64,000 nt of DNA from an uncultured Allobosea sp. (GTDB taxonomy: Bacteria > Pseudomonadota > Alphaproteobacteria > Rhizobiales > Beijerinckiaceae). The stretch's first letter is position 1. Each line of letters begins with the position of its first letter. Below are positions 54,465-62,287 of this stretch, in pieces. The notes beneath the pieces were generated by a model. The model was not told the origin of the DNA. It saw nothing but the letters and a program-made list of their open reading frames with translations, and did no database searches. The position numbers were made by a program, and so were the translations under genes. The stretch is taken from assembly GCF_945956895.1 (NCBI RefSeq), contig NZ_CAMFJF010000014.1, positions 40,341-104,340 of the forward strand, given 5' to 3'.

Positions 54465-55370
54465 ATGGGATCGCCGCGCGTCCGCGAGGGCGCGGGGCGA
54501 CCGGGCAGGGCGCTGCTGCTCGTTCCCCTGCTCGGGCTGCTCTGGGGCTTCAACTGGCCGGCGGTGCGGATATCGCTGATCGAGATCGCGCCCTGGACTT
54601 TGCGCGCCGCCGGCATGAGCTTCGCCGGGCTCGTCCTCGTCGCCGTCGCGTTGGGGCGCGGCGTCCCGCTCGCCGTGTCGCGTAGGCAATGGCCGCGGCT
54701 GGTCGTGGCCGGCTTCCTTTCGATCGCCGCCTTCAACGTGCTGCTCGCCTTCGCGCAGCTCGCAGCGCCGACCTCGCGCGCGGCGATCCTGACCTTCACC
54801 ATGCCGATCTGGGCGACGCTGCTCGCGCGCTTCGTGCTGGGCGAGGCTTTCGACGGCCGGCGCCTCGCCGGGCTCGCGCTTGGCATTGCCGGCCTCATCT
54901 GCCTCGGCCTGCCGCTGATTCTCGCCGGGCAACTGTCCTTCGGTTTGATGCTGGCGCTCTGCGCGGCGGTGAGCTGGGCATTCGGCACGATCGTGACAAA
55001 GCGCTGGCCGGTCTCGGCCCCGGCGCTCACAATCGCCGCCTGGCAATTGCTGATCGGCGGCGTGGTCGCCGGCATCGGCATGCTCGTCTTCGAGGGGCTG
55101 CCGGTGCCGAAACTGCTCTCGCCGCGTGTGCTGACGGCGCTGAGCTTCCACATCATCGGCGCGCAGGCGCTGGCCTATTTCCTCTGGTTCACGGTGGTGG
55201 CGCGCCTGCCGGCGGGCATCGCCAGCCTCGGCACGCTGATGGTGCCGGCAGTCGGCGTGCTCGGCTCGGTGCTGCTGCTCGGCGAGCGGCCGACGCCGAC
55301 CGATTGGCTCGGCCTCTGTCTCGTGATTGCGGCCTCCGGCGCGATCCTGGTCCCCGCCCGTCGCGCTTGA
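54465..55370 (+). CDS. EamA/DMT family transporter
   Basis: A 301-residue membrane protein with ten hydrophobic helices in two EamA repeats. First repeat: LLVPLLGLLWGFNWPAVRIS and PTSRAAILTFTMPIWATLLA; second repeat: GLMLALCAAVSWAFGTIV and PAGIASLGTLMVPAVGVLGS with LGERPTPTDWLG. Family members export amino acids, nucleosides or other metabolites. The ATG at 54465 is chosen as the start nearest the first helix; the frame is open to 54363 over the end of the M20 gene. It is convergent with the LysR gene, 7 bases apart. Confidence 0.88.
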   Translation: MGSPRVREGAGRPGRALLLVPLLGLLWGFNWPAVRISLIEIAPWTLRAAGMSFAGLVLVAVALGRGVPLAVSRRQWPRLVVAGFLSIAAFNVLLAFAQLAAPTSRAAILTFTMPIWATLLARFVLGEAFDGRRLAGLALGIAGLICLGLPLILAGQLSFGLMLALCAAVSWAFGTIVTKRWPVSAPALTIAAWQLLIGGVVAGIGMLVFEGLPVPKLLSPRVLTALSFHIIGAQALAYFLWFTVVARLPAGIASLGTLMVPAVGVLGSVLLLGERPTPTDWLGLCLVIAASGAILVPARRA

Positions 55371-55377
55371 GTTTCGC

Positions 55378-56235
55378 TCAACTCGGGCCGGGAATGCTGT
55401 AGCGCTGCGCCAGCACCGCGCTCATGGCCGAGACCAGCTCGGCGATGAGGCCGCCCTTCTCCCAGGAATAGACCGAGACCACCATCGCCGGCTCCATGCC
55501 GAAGGGCGCATAGGGCCTGACTCGGCGGCCGGTCGTGGTGCCGACGGGCAGGAGTGAGAGCCCGAGCCCGGCCTCGACCGCCACGATGACATTGTGGAGA
55601 CTGCTGCTCGACAGCGCGATGTACCAGCGCTGCCGCTCGCGCTCGATCCGCTCGAACATCGCGTCGCGGTAGAGTCCGCCGGGCGGGAAGGTCACCAGCG
55701 GTATCGGCTCGGGCCAGCTCTCCGGAGCGTCCGCGCTCTCGAACCAGGCCATCGCCTCGGGATAGCTGGCGCGGTAGTCGGAGCTGGCGGACGGCTCCTT
55801 GACGATGACGATGTCGAACTCGCCGGCCCGGTAGCGCCGTGTCAACTCGCGGCTCAGGCCCGCGACCACGTCGAGCCGGACTTCGCGATGCTGCCGCGTG
55901 AAGCCGGCGAAGACCTGCGCCATGGCGCCGGTCACGATGTCGTCGGGCACGCCGATGCGGATCGAGGCGGTGCCGGCGGAATCGCCGAGCATGGTCTCTG
56001 CTTCCTGCTGCAGCGTCAGGATGCGCCGGGCATAGCCGAGCAGCCGTTCGCCCGAGGCCGTGGCGCGAACCGGGCGGGCGAAGCGGTCGATCAATCCGCG
56101 TCCCACAGCCTCCTCCAGCCGCGCGAGCTGCTGGCTGACGGTGGATTGCGTCATGTTGAGCCGCTCGGCCGCTTGGGTGAAGCTGCCGGTATCGGCGACG
56201 GCGACGAAGGAGCGAAGCAGGCGAGGGTCGAGCAT
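55378..56235 (-). CDS. LysR-family transcriptional regulator
   Basis: A 285-residue LysR regulator from the ATG at 56235, chosen because it gives the standard N-terminus LDPRLLRSFVAVADTGSFTQ. The winged helix-turn-helix continues AAERLNMTQSTVSQQLARLE. The effector domain shows GVPDDIVTGAMAQVFAGF and VEAGLGLSLLPVG. The target is probably among its neighbours, perhaps the DMT exporter or the divergent ankyrin gene, but no T-N11-A site was firmly located. The 194-base upstream gap contains the palindrome ATATCCAGATAT near 56299. Confidence 0.92.
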   Translation of the reverse strand: MLDPRLLRSFVAVADTGSFTQAAERLNMTQSTVSQQLARLEEAVGRGLIDRFARPVRATASGERLLGYARRILTLQQEAETMLGDSAGTASIRIGVPDDIVTGAMAQVFAGFTRQHREVRLDVVAGLSRELTRRYRAGEFDIVIVKEPSASSDYRASYPEAMAWFESADAPESWPEPIPLVTFPPGGLYRDAMFERIERERQRWYIALSSSSLHNVIVAVEAGLGLSLLPVGTTTGRRVRPYAPFGMEPAMVVSVYSWEKGGLIAELVSAMSAVLAQRYSIPGPS

Positions 56236-56429
56236 CGGAGCCGGCGGCGCGTGTCTGGAGCGGAGATGCTCCCGATATTCGCAAAGCCACTGAACGATAT
56301 CCAGATATTTAATTTTCAGATGGACGATGCGGTCTTTATCTGAACAGCAAGGCGAGCTTGCTTCGACCAAGTCGACAGGGATGACGCCGCGCCGGCCGAT
56401 GCCGCCCGCGCTTCCCGAGGGAGACGGAA

Positions 56430-57101
56430 TTGACCCGATTTTCGCCGATCCTCGCCTTCGTTCTTCTCCTGCTGGCCTTCGGCCCGCAGACAGCCTTCGG
56501 ACAAGCCATGACCGACACCAGATTGCACGCCGCCGCGGCCAGGGACGACGTTGCCACGATCAAGCGGCTCCTCGCCGAGGGCGTCGCCGTCGACGGGCGC
56601 GACAGTCGGGCCCAGACCGCCTTGCTGGTCGCCACCCATGAGAACCGCGTCAACGCCGCCCGCGCCCTGATCGAGGCCGGCGCCGACGTCAATGCCAAGG
56701 ACGCCATCAACGACAGCCCCTATCTCTATGCCGGCGCGCGCGGGCACCTCGCGATCCTCAAGCTGACGCTTGAACATGGCGCCGACCTGAAGAGCACCAA
56801 CCGCTATGGCGGCACCGCCCTGATTCCGGCCTGCGAGCGCGGCCATGTCGAGACGGTCCGCACCTTGATCGCGGCCGGCGTCAAGGTCGATCACATCAAC
56901 AATCTCGGCTGGACCGGCCTGCTGGAGGCGATCATCCTCAGCGATGGCGGCGAGAAGCATCAGCAGATCGTCAAGGACCTGCTCGCGGCCGGCGCCGATG
57001 TGAATCTCGCCGATCGCGACGGCGTCACCCCACTCCAGCACGCCCGCAGCCGCGGCCAGCAGAAGATGCAGCAGATCCTGCTTGCCGCCGGCGGCCGCTG
57101 A
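56430..57101 (+). CDS. Exported ankyrin-repeat protein
   Basis: A 223-residue protein beginning at a TTG (56430) with GAGGGAGA upstream; no in-frame ATG gives a signal peptide. The signal peptide ends TAFGQA (about residue 24). Five ankyrin repeats follow, seen as DTRLHAAAARDDVATIKRLL, RAQTALLVATHENRVNAARA, NDSPYLYAGARGHLAILKLT, GGTALIPACERGHVETVRTL and DGVTPLQHARSRGQQKMQQI. Ankyrin proteins in the periplasm bind partner proteins, for instance as antidotes or chaperones of secreted enzymes. It precedes the deaminase gene by 13 bases, so the two are cotranscribed. Confidence 0.88.
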   Translation: MTRFSPILAFVLLLLAFGPQTAFGQAMTDTRLHAAAARDDVATIKRLLAEGVAVDGRDSRAQTALLVATHENRVNAARALIEAGADVNAKDAINDSPYLYAGARGHLAILKLTLEHGADLKSTNRYGGTALIPACERGHVETVRTLIAAGVKVDHINNLGWTGLLEAIILSDGGEKHQQIVKDLLAAGADVNLADRDGVTPLQHARSRGQQKMQQILLAAGGR

Positions 57102-57114
57102 ACGGGAGAAGAGC

Positions 57115-57588
57115 ATGTCCCAGGCACAGCGCTTTCTCTGCGAGGCGATCGAGCTCGCGCAGGCCAATATGGAGCAGGGCGGGCGGCCCTTCGGCGCGGT
57201 CGTCGTCAGGGATGGCGAGGTCGTCGCGACCGGCGTCAACGAGATCATCGCGACCCATGATCCCACCGCCCATGCCGAGATGACGGCTTTGCGCGCGGCG
57301 AGCCGCAAGCTCGCGTCGCCCAGCCTCGCCGGCTGCGCGGTCTATGCCAGCGGCCATCCCTGCCCGATGTGCATGGCGGCGATGCGGCTCTCCGGCGTCA
57401 GCGAGGTCTATTACGCCTATTCCAACGACGACGGCGCACCTTTCGGCCTGTCGACGGCGGCGATCTATGCCGATCTGGCGAAACCCTTCGCCGAGCAGTC
57501 GATGAAGATCGCCTATGTACCGGTCCGCCGCGAAACCGGGCCCGATCTCTATGCCGAATGGAAGCGGCGCCAGGCGGGGCCGGCCTGA
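57115..57588 (+). CDS. Cytidine/guanine deaminase-fold nucleoside deaminase
   Basis: A 157-residue zinc hydrolase of the CDA fold. The motifs are PTAHAEMTALRAA (HAE: zinc His and catalytic Glu) and SGHPCPMCMAAMRLSG (PCxxC zinc cysteines). The ATG at 57115 has GGGAGAAGAG upstream. The sequence fits the guanine-deaminase-like group better than tRNA-editing TadA (a C-terminal EQSMKIAYVPV instead of the tRNA-contacting helix). It would deaminate a purine or similar base in the cytoplasm. The CynX-type transporter begins 4 bases later and may import its substrate. Confidence 0.88.
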   Translation: MSQAQRFLCEAIELAQANMEQGGRPFGAVVVRDGEVVATGVNEIIATHDPTAHAEMTALRAASRKLASPSLAGCAVYASGHPCPMCMAAMRLSGVSEVYYAYSNDDGAPFGLSTAAIYADLAKPFAEQSMKIAYVPVRRETGPDLYAEWKRRQAGPA

Positions 57589-57592
57589 AGCC

Positions 57593-58810
57593 ATGACGCC
57601 TGCACGATCCGGCGCTTCACGGGCGCTTCTGCTCACGGCCGTGGTGCTGGTCGGCCTGAACCTGCGCCCCTTCCTGACGAGCATCGGCCCTCTCGCGGTG
57701 GAGATACGGGCCGCGACGGGCTTGGGTTTTGGCAGCCTCTCGCTGTTCACGCTGGTGCCGATGCTGCTGATGGGTGTCTGCGCCTTTGCCGGCCCCTGGC
57801 TCCAGCGCGTGCTCGGCGCAAGGACTGCCGTGGTCGGTGCGCTCTGCATCCTCTGTGCGGCCGCCGCTCTGCGGCTGGTCACCACGAGCGGTGAGGCGTT
57901 GATCGTGACGGCGGCCTTCTGCGGCCTGGGCGTCGCCGTGGTGCAATCGATCTTCCCCGGCATCGTCAAAGCCACGTTTCCCGGCCGGGTCGCGGTGGTG
58001 ATGGGGCTCTATTCGGCGATGCTGATGGGCGGCGGCGCGCTCGGCGCGCAGCTCTCGCCGCTGATCGCGGATCGCTCCGGCAGCTGGCATCTCGGCCTCG
58101 GCTGGATCGCCCTGCCGGCCGCAATGGCAGCTTTGGTTTCGGCGGTGGCCCTGCCATCCGGTCGATCTGGGCAGAGCGGCGGGCTGCCGACGTTTGCGCT
58201 GCTGCGCCGCCCGCGCAGTTGGCTCCTGATGATCTGCTTCGGGCTGGTGAATGGCGGTTATGCCTCCATCGTCGCCTGGCTCGCACCCTCCTATCAAGCG
58301 ATGGGCTGGTCAGGCGCTGAGAGCGGCGGCCTGCTGGCGGTGACGGCGGCGAGCCAAGCCGTAGCGGCGCTCGGCATCCCTGCGCTGGCTGCCCGTAATC
58401 CCGATCGCCGGTTCTGGATCTGGCTCGCGCTCGCCTGCCAGATCATTGGCTTTTCTGGCCTCGCCTGGTGGCCGCTTGCCGCGCCAACCGGCTGGGCGGT
58501 GGCTATCGGTATCGGACTCGGGGCGAGTTTCGCGCTGTTCCTGATCGTGGCGCTCGACCATATTGACAATCCCGCCAATGCCGGAGCGCTCTCGGCATTG
58601 ATGCAGGGCGGCGGCTTCCTGATTTCCGCCATCCCGCCCTGGATCGTCACGTTGCTGCGCGATGCGGGTGGCAGCTTCACCGCCGGCTGGCTGATGCATC
58701 TGGCTTGCGCTGTGCTGGCGGGGCTGATGGCGCTGCGCTTCGCGCCGCGCGGTTACGCCCGCGCGATGCGGCTTGCGCCAGCCGCAGATCAGGCGTTGTC
58801 GCCGAGATAG
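57593..58810 (+). CDS. CynX/NimT-type MFS transporter
   Basis: A 405-residue transporter of the major facilitator superfamily with twelve predicted helices. The first helix reads LLTAVVLVGLNLRPFLTSIG, the pattern of the CynX/NimT branch (cyanate and 2-nitroimidazole transporters). Other segments are RLVTTSGEALIVTAAFCGLG and the second-half start PRSWLLMICFGLVNGGYASI. It is translated just after the deaminase. The last 22 bases overlap the convergent RidA gene. The substrate is unproven; a purine-like or small anion compound is likely from the context. Confidence 0.88.
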   Translation: MTPARSGASRALLLTAVVLVGLNLRPFLTSIGPLAVEIRAATGLGFGSLSLFTLVPMLLMGVCAFAGPWLQRVLGARTAVVGALCILCAAAALRLVTTSGEALIVTAAFCGLGVAVVQSIFPGIVKATFPGRVAVVMGLYSAMLMGGGALGAQLSPLIADRSGSWHLGLGWIALPAAMAALVSAVALPSGRSGQSGGLPTFALLRRPRSWLLMICFGLVNGGYASIVAWLAPSYQAMGWSGAESGGLLAVTAASQAVAALGIPALAARNPDRRFWIWLALACQIIGFSGLAWWPLAAPTGWAVAIGIGLGASFALFLIVALDHIDNPANAGALSALMQGGGFLISAIPPWIVTLLRDAGGSFTAGWLMHLACAVLAGLMALRFAPRGYARAMRLAPAADQALSPR

Positions 58811-59178
58811 GCGGTGGCATCGATCTCGACGAGGCAATGCGGCGAGCCCAGCCCGTTGACGATGCAGGAGACGCGATGCGGCGCCGCCTTGGCGAAATTG
58901 GCGAAATAGACCTCGTTCATCGGCTCCCAATAGGCGCGGTCGGTGACATAGACCGTGCATTTCACGACATCGTCGAGGCTGCCGCCGGCTTCCTCGAGCA
59001 GCGCCTTGATATTGTCGATGCATTGCTGGGTCTGAGCCCGGGGATCACCGATCGCGAGCTTGCCCTCCTTGTCGGTTCCGACGCAGCAGACGAACATGAA
59101 GCCGCCGGCGACCGTCGCCTGGGCGAAGGGCAGGCGGCCCTTGTGGATGCGGTCAGAGGTAATGATGCGCTTGGGCAT
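58789..59178 (-). CDS. RidA family protein
   Basis: A 129-residue RidA/YjgF/UK114 protein, a trimeric fold that hydrolyses reactive enamine/imine intermediates. Parts: MPKRIITSDRIHKGRLPFAQ, CIDNIKALLEEAGGSLDDVV, KCTVYVTDRAYWEPMNEVYF and the C-terminal SPHCLVEIDATAYLG. The arginine important for deamination in RidA is at a plausible place in APHRVSCIV. The segment CCVGTDKEGKLAIGDP differs from the archetypal RidA, so this may be one of the Rid1-7 subgroups. It is convergent with and overlaps the MFS gene. Confidence 0.88.
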   Translation of the reverse strand: MPKRIITSDRIHKGRLPFAQATVAGGFMFVCCVGTDKEGKLAIGDPRAQTQQCIDNIKALLEEAGGSLDDVVKCTVYVTDRAYWEPMNEVYFANFAKAAPHRVSCIVNGLGSPHCLVEIDATAYLGDNA

Positions 59179-59528
59179 GGCAGGCTCCGTCGGTGACGAG
59201 CCATCCTAGAAGACGGTTCTGCGCAGAGGAATGCGAGCCGATGACAAAGGAGTGATGCCAGTCAGCGAAGACTGCCGGAAGCCAAGCGTCGATATCGTGA
59301 GGAAGGCTGGTGCTGCGAGAGAGGATTGAAAACCTCAGAGGCAGTCCTAAGTAGCTGATATTACCGGATGCGTTCGCCAGTTTCAGGTAGGTTGTGTACC
59401 ATAGGGGTGTCTCACGTCGCTAGCGGCCGGCGCAAAAAAAACAATCGGTCTGGCAGATGGTCTTGCCATTCGCAGGCTTCACTTTCCGCAGCGGCATGGC
59501 ATGATCGAAATGCGCTGGGGACGTTCGA
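59179..59528. other. Spacer at the junction of core genes and the integrated element
   Basis: These 350 bases hold the promoter of the RidA gene (minus strand) at the left. The rest shows no gene, apart from an A-run (eight A residues near 59435). No tRNA fragment, direct repeat or att-like core was recognised, so the exact border of the element is not visible. Confidence 0.4.
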
Positions 59529-59675
59529 TTGCTTCAAATCATCACGATATTCGTGTTCGCGGTTGCCGTGTTGGCCCTGCGATTGAAGGGCTACGGCTGG
59601 GGTGAGGCCGCGATGTTCGGTCTGCTAGGGACCGGGGCGCTGATTGGTGCGGGGGGAGAATTCATCCGGCCCTGA
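59529..59675 (+). CDS. Possible tiny membrane protein (48 aa, TTG start)
   Basis: A 48-residue frame from a TTG (GGGGAC eight bases upstream): the first helix LLQIITIFVFAVAVLALRLKG runs straight into a turn GYGWGEA and a second hydrophobic helix MFGLLGTGALIGAGG, ending EFIRP. Such a two-helix hairpin resembles small phage-like or stress-related membrane peptides. Its 3' 51 bases overlap the end of the convergent serine recombinase gene, which weakens the case. No family is recognised. Confidence 0.4.
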   Translation: MLQIITIFVFAVAVLALRLKGYGWGEAAMFGLLGTGALIGAGGEFIRP

Positions 59676-60368
59676 CGCGAGCTTTGATGCCTTTGCAAGA
59701 ACCCTAGCGACCTGCGCGGCGGTCCATTGGGCTTTACCGGCGGCCGTGGGGATGCCCTGCCGGGTTAACCCCGCTGCGATCTCGCGAAGGCTGCTGGCCC
59801 CGTCTGCTCTCAGGCTGGCAATTGCCGGGGTAAGGTCATCGGCCCTCTCTCGCGCCCGTTCGATCCGCCGTGCGGTGCCGAGTTGTCTGGCCCCGGCGCT
59901 CAGGATGGCGCCCCGGTGCCCGCCGAGCTTCTTCCCACGCGCTTTGGCCGCAGCTAGGGCAGCCTTTGTTCGCGAGGAGATCATTCCCGCCTCCAACTCA
60001 GCTACGGCGGCCATCTGCTGCAACATGAAGCGCCCGGTGGGACCTTCTATGGAGGGCAGGTCGGCAAAGCGCACATCAATCCCGGCCTCCAACAGTCGCG
60101 ATAGGAATGCTAGGGACCGTGTAAGCCGGTCGACCTTCGCGACCACAAGCGCCGCCTTGTGAAGCCGACACATGGCAACCGCGCGGTCGAGTTCGGGCCT
60201 GTCCGAGCGCCGGCCGCTCTCAACCTCAGTGAAATCCCCTACAAGACGCCAATCGCCGCCGTTCAGGTAGTGCGAGACTGCGTCCCGTTGAGCCTCAATG
60301 CCGAGCCCCGATGCGCCCTGTCGCGCTGTCGAGACCCGATAGTAGGCGACGAAAGCCCCGTTTGCCAT
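59625..60368 (-). CDS. Serine recombinase (resolvase/invertase family)
   Basis: A 247-residue site-specific recombinase. The ATG at 60368 has GAGGGG upstream and begins the catalytic domain with AFVAYYRVSTARQGASGLGI, where Ser13 is the nucleophile. Further motifs: VESGRRSDRPELDRAVAMCR, VVAKVDRLTRSLAFL and the E helix RFMLQQMAAVAELEAGMISS. The C-terminal part has a helix-turn-helix (SLREIAAGLTRQGIPTAAGK) and QWTAAQVARVLAKA. It may invert or excise part of the element or resolve dimers. It follows a tiny membrane ORF by 10 bases. Confidence 0.92.
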   Translation of the reverse strand: MANGAFVAYYRVSTARQGASGLGIEAQRDAVSHYLNGGDWRLVGDFTEVESGRRSDRPELDRAVAMCRLHKAALVVAKVDRLTRSLAFLSRLLEAGIDVRFADLPSIEGPTGRFMLQQMAAVAELEAGMISSRTKAALAAAKARGKKLGGHRGAILSAGARQLGTARRIERARERADDLTPAIASLRADGASSLREIAAGLTRQGIPTAAGKAQWTAAQVARVLAKASKLASGPDEFSPRTNQRPGP

Positions 60369-60378
60369 CGCAAGCCCC

Positions 60379-60459
60379 TCAGTAGCGCAGCTTGCCCATG
60401 CCAGCGACGACCAGCACAGCGGCGCTGACGAACAGCAGATAGGCGATTGCGAGTTCCAT
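60379..60459 (-). CDS. Possible tiny membrane protein upstream of the recombinase (26 aa)
   Basis: A 26-residue frame from ATG 60459 with GGAGAGCGGG upstream; an earlier ATG (60471) would add four residues. The product is almost wholly one hydrophobic helix (MELAIAYLLFVSAAVLVVAG) with a basic end MGKLRY. The stop is 10 bases before the recombinase ATG, inside one transcript. One-helix proteins of this kind regulate membrane enzymes or act as toxins. It is too short for firm calling. Confidence 0.4.
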   Translation of the reverse strand: MELAIAYLLFVSAAVLVVAGMGKLRY

Positions 60460-60473
60460 CCCGCTCTCCATAA

Positions 60474-60542
60474 CGTTTCAGTCATCGGACGTTGATTGAA
60501 ACGATACGGATAAGGTCGCGGCGATGCAACGACATCTGTTGC
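60474..60542. promoter_or_regulatory. Pair of inverted repeats upstream of the recombinase unit
   Basis: CGTTTCA (60474-60480) with TGAAACG (60497-60503), and GCAAC (60526-60530) with GTTGC (60538-60542). Both lie within 75 bases upstream of the tiny ORF and the recombinase gene. Resolvase res sites and autoregulatory operators have this sort of layout, but the arms here are short. Confidence 0.4.
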
Positions 60543-60903
60543 GGCAATCTGACTCAGGCCGGCGGATGGGGTAAGCAGTGCCAACGCGATGGTGCGTAGC
60601 GGCGGCCCTCGGCTCCCATGGTGCTGCCCTTGGCCGTGCTAAGGCCGGCCGTCCTGGCGACCGGCGGGGCCGCTCCGCGCAAGGGAGTTCCTGAAAGATG
60701 GCCCTGGTTTGACCACTGGGGCTGAAGGGGGCCGGCAGGGGGAAACGCGAGTTCCTCCCCTGTCGAGGGCCGCCTAACAGATTTTTGCGCCAACTATGCG
60801 GAAACCGGGAAAATCACAGCGCCGCATGGAGCCGATTTTGCGAGACATTGCAGAGCGATAGGCCCCGCGTTGTTCATAGCGGACGTTCAAATTGAACAGG
60901 CCG
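60543..60903. other. Non-coding stretch after the ParB-like gene, with a possible relic
   Basis: No complete gene is apparent. Just after the ParB-like stop, the minus strand has a frame (60774-60902) reading LFNLNVRYEQRGAYRSAMSR, then KIGSMRRCDFPGFRIVG. The final R-x-A-x-R and GFRIV spacing resembles the C-terminus of formylglycine-generating-enzyme/C-type-lectin folds, but nothing upstream continues it. It may be the tail of a lost gene. The remaining bases are GC-rich and featureless. Confidence 0.3.
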
Positions 60904-61584
60904 TTAGAAGTCCTTTGGTTCCGGTGTCTCCCATTCCGGCCCGAGGCGGTATCGGATGGCGCCCGTAAGCGCCTCCCGCTGTGCCGTGGGGAGGGCATCG
61001 CGGATCGCTGCAAGACTATGCAGGTGCTCCAAGGCGGCACTGAGATCGGATGTTGAGAGGATCGCCCATGTCGCGTCGGCGCCGGGGTTCCCGTGCGGCT
61101 CGGCCGGGCCATACGCTTCCGCGATAATCGGGAAATCCTCGCGCATCCAATTGCGGATCGTCGTGTGCGCCCTGACGCCGTGAAGGGCCTTGGCGATTTC
61201 CCGATAGGGTATCAGGTTCTTCCCCCTCCGGTGCTTCCCCGCCCGGATAAACGCTCTGAACACCTTGCGGTGCTCCCCTCTTTTGAGCGGAACGCCGTGG
61301 CAAAGGTTGGCCTCCGCCGCAAGCCATGCCGCCTCCGCGCTGCTCGCCGCCTCTATCGTGGCGTCGATCATGTCGAGGCCCGCTCTCCCGGCTGCGGCGA
61401 GGCGGTGCCATCCGTCGATCACGAAAAGGGCGTTCTCGGTCTTCGCTAAGCGCACTGGGGGCATATTGCTCCCGGCGATATAGGCGTCCTGATAGCGGCG
61501 GACGGCGCCCTTATCGAGCCCGCTGCGGACCTGCCATTCCGCCCGCTTCGCAATGCTGCTGATAGGGATGGATACGACTTCCAT
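60904..61584 (-). CDS. ParB-like nuclease-domain protein
   Basis: A 226-residue protein with a ParB/sulfiredoxin domain. The N-terminus reads VVSIPISSIAKRAEWQVRSG, and the box ENALFVIDGWHRLAAAGRAG (DGWHR, residues 57-61) is the characteristic CTP/DNA-contact motif, followed by EANLCHGVPLKRGEHRKVFR. A helix-turn-helix-like part follows (YREIAKALHGVRAHTTIRNW). It is not a chromosomal ParB (no partner parA, no long C-terminal dimer part), and proteins of this kind are typical of phages and islands. Its ATG overlaps the stop of the RNase HI gene by one base. Confidence 0.85.
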   Translation of the reverse strand: MEVVSIPISSIAKRAEWQVRSGLDKGAVRRYQDAYIAGSNMPPVRLAKTENALFVIDGWHRLAAAGRAGLDMIDATIEAASSAEAAWLAAEANLCHGVPLKRGEHRKVFRAFIRAGKHRRGKNLIPYREIAKALHGVRAHTTIRNWMREDFPIIAEAYGPAEPHGNPGADATWAILSTSDLSAALEHLHSLAAIRDALPTAQREALTGAIRYRLGPEWETPEPKDF

Positions 61585-62114
61585 CAGTGCCGCTCCGCGC
61601 GGGCCTTCTCCGCCTCAGCTCTCGCCAAGCGGTCCACAAGGGCGTTGTGGGGGTCGTGAGCGTGGCCCTGCACCCATTCGACGACAACGCCGGGACGGGC
61701 GTCCACAAGGGCGAACAAGGCGGCAAACAGGTCGTTGTTGGCAATCGGCAGGCCCTTGCCGTTTCGCCATCCGCTGGCTTCCCATTGGCGGCGGTGGGTG
61801 TTCACCGCTTCCGAGACATACTGGCTATCCGTCCGCAGGGTAGCGGGTGTCCCTCTAGGAAGTTCCAGGAGCGCGTTGATGGCGGCCAAAAGCTCGGCCC
61901 GGCCGCTCGTGGTGTTCTGGATCGTTCCGCGACAGAGGCGGGTTTTGCCCTCCGGGCTGACGATGATTACGGCCCACCCGCCGGGGCCGGGATTTCCGAG
62001 TGACGACCCGTCAGAGTAGGCCGCAAGGGCCTTATCGTCGGGGTTCTCTCGATAGGTAATTGCGGCAGGCTGAAGGGGGCTGCCGGGGCGTCTAAAGTTG
62101 TGGTGCTTTTCCAT
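61584..62114 (-). CDS. Ribonuclease HI of the mobile element
   Basis: A 176-residue RNase H type 1. Active-site residues are Asp35 (YSDGSSLGNPGPGGW), Glu74 (GRAELLAAI), Asp96 (LRTDSQYV) and Asp161 (HNALVDRLA), all present; the basic substrate handle is reduced to NTHRRQWEASGWRNGKG. An N-terminal extension of about 28 residues is unlike the chromosomal enzyme. The location between integrase and ParB-like genes suggests a phage or plasmid origin. It degrades the RNA of RNA-DNA hybrids, useful for element replication. Confidence 0.92.
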   Translation of the reverse strand: MEKHHNFRRPGSPLQPAAITYRENPDDKALAAYSDGSSLGNPGPGGWAVIIVSPEGKTRLCRGTIQNTTSGRAELLAAINALLELPRGTPATLRTDSQYVSEAVNTHRRQWEASGWRNGKGLPIANNDLFAALFALVDARPGVVVEWVQGHAHDPHNALVDRLARAEAEKARAERH

Positions 62115-62158
62115 GAATTGAAAGTTGGCCTCGCGGCCATGAGAGATGGGGACGCCGG

Positions 62159-62199
62159 CCCTGCCTGTCGCATTTACTTTGAGACGACGGCAGGCAGGG
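62159..62199. other. Inverted repeat upstream of the RNase HI gene
   Basis: CCCTGCCTG (62159-62167) and CAGGCAGGG (62191-62199) with 23 bases between. It lies about 45 bases upstream of the RNase HI start and 90 bases past the stop of the next gene, so it could be a terminator or operator. The rest of 62115-62287 is non-coding. Confidence 0.4.
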
Positions 62200-62287
62200 T
62201 CTTACGGCGCAGCCGGCCGCCGGAGAGGCAGCGGGCGGAGTTGTGTTGGGCTATTGTTGTCCCCCTCACCGTGCCGCTTGTTTCGCC

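Noticed and set aside
60554..60793. 79-residue minus-strand frame between the recombinase and ParB-like genes
   Set aside because: Proline- and arginine-rich with no ribosome binding site or family features.
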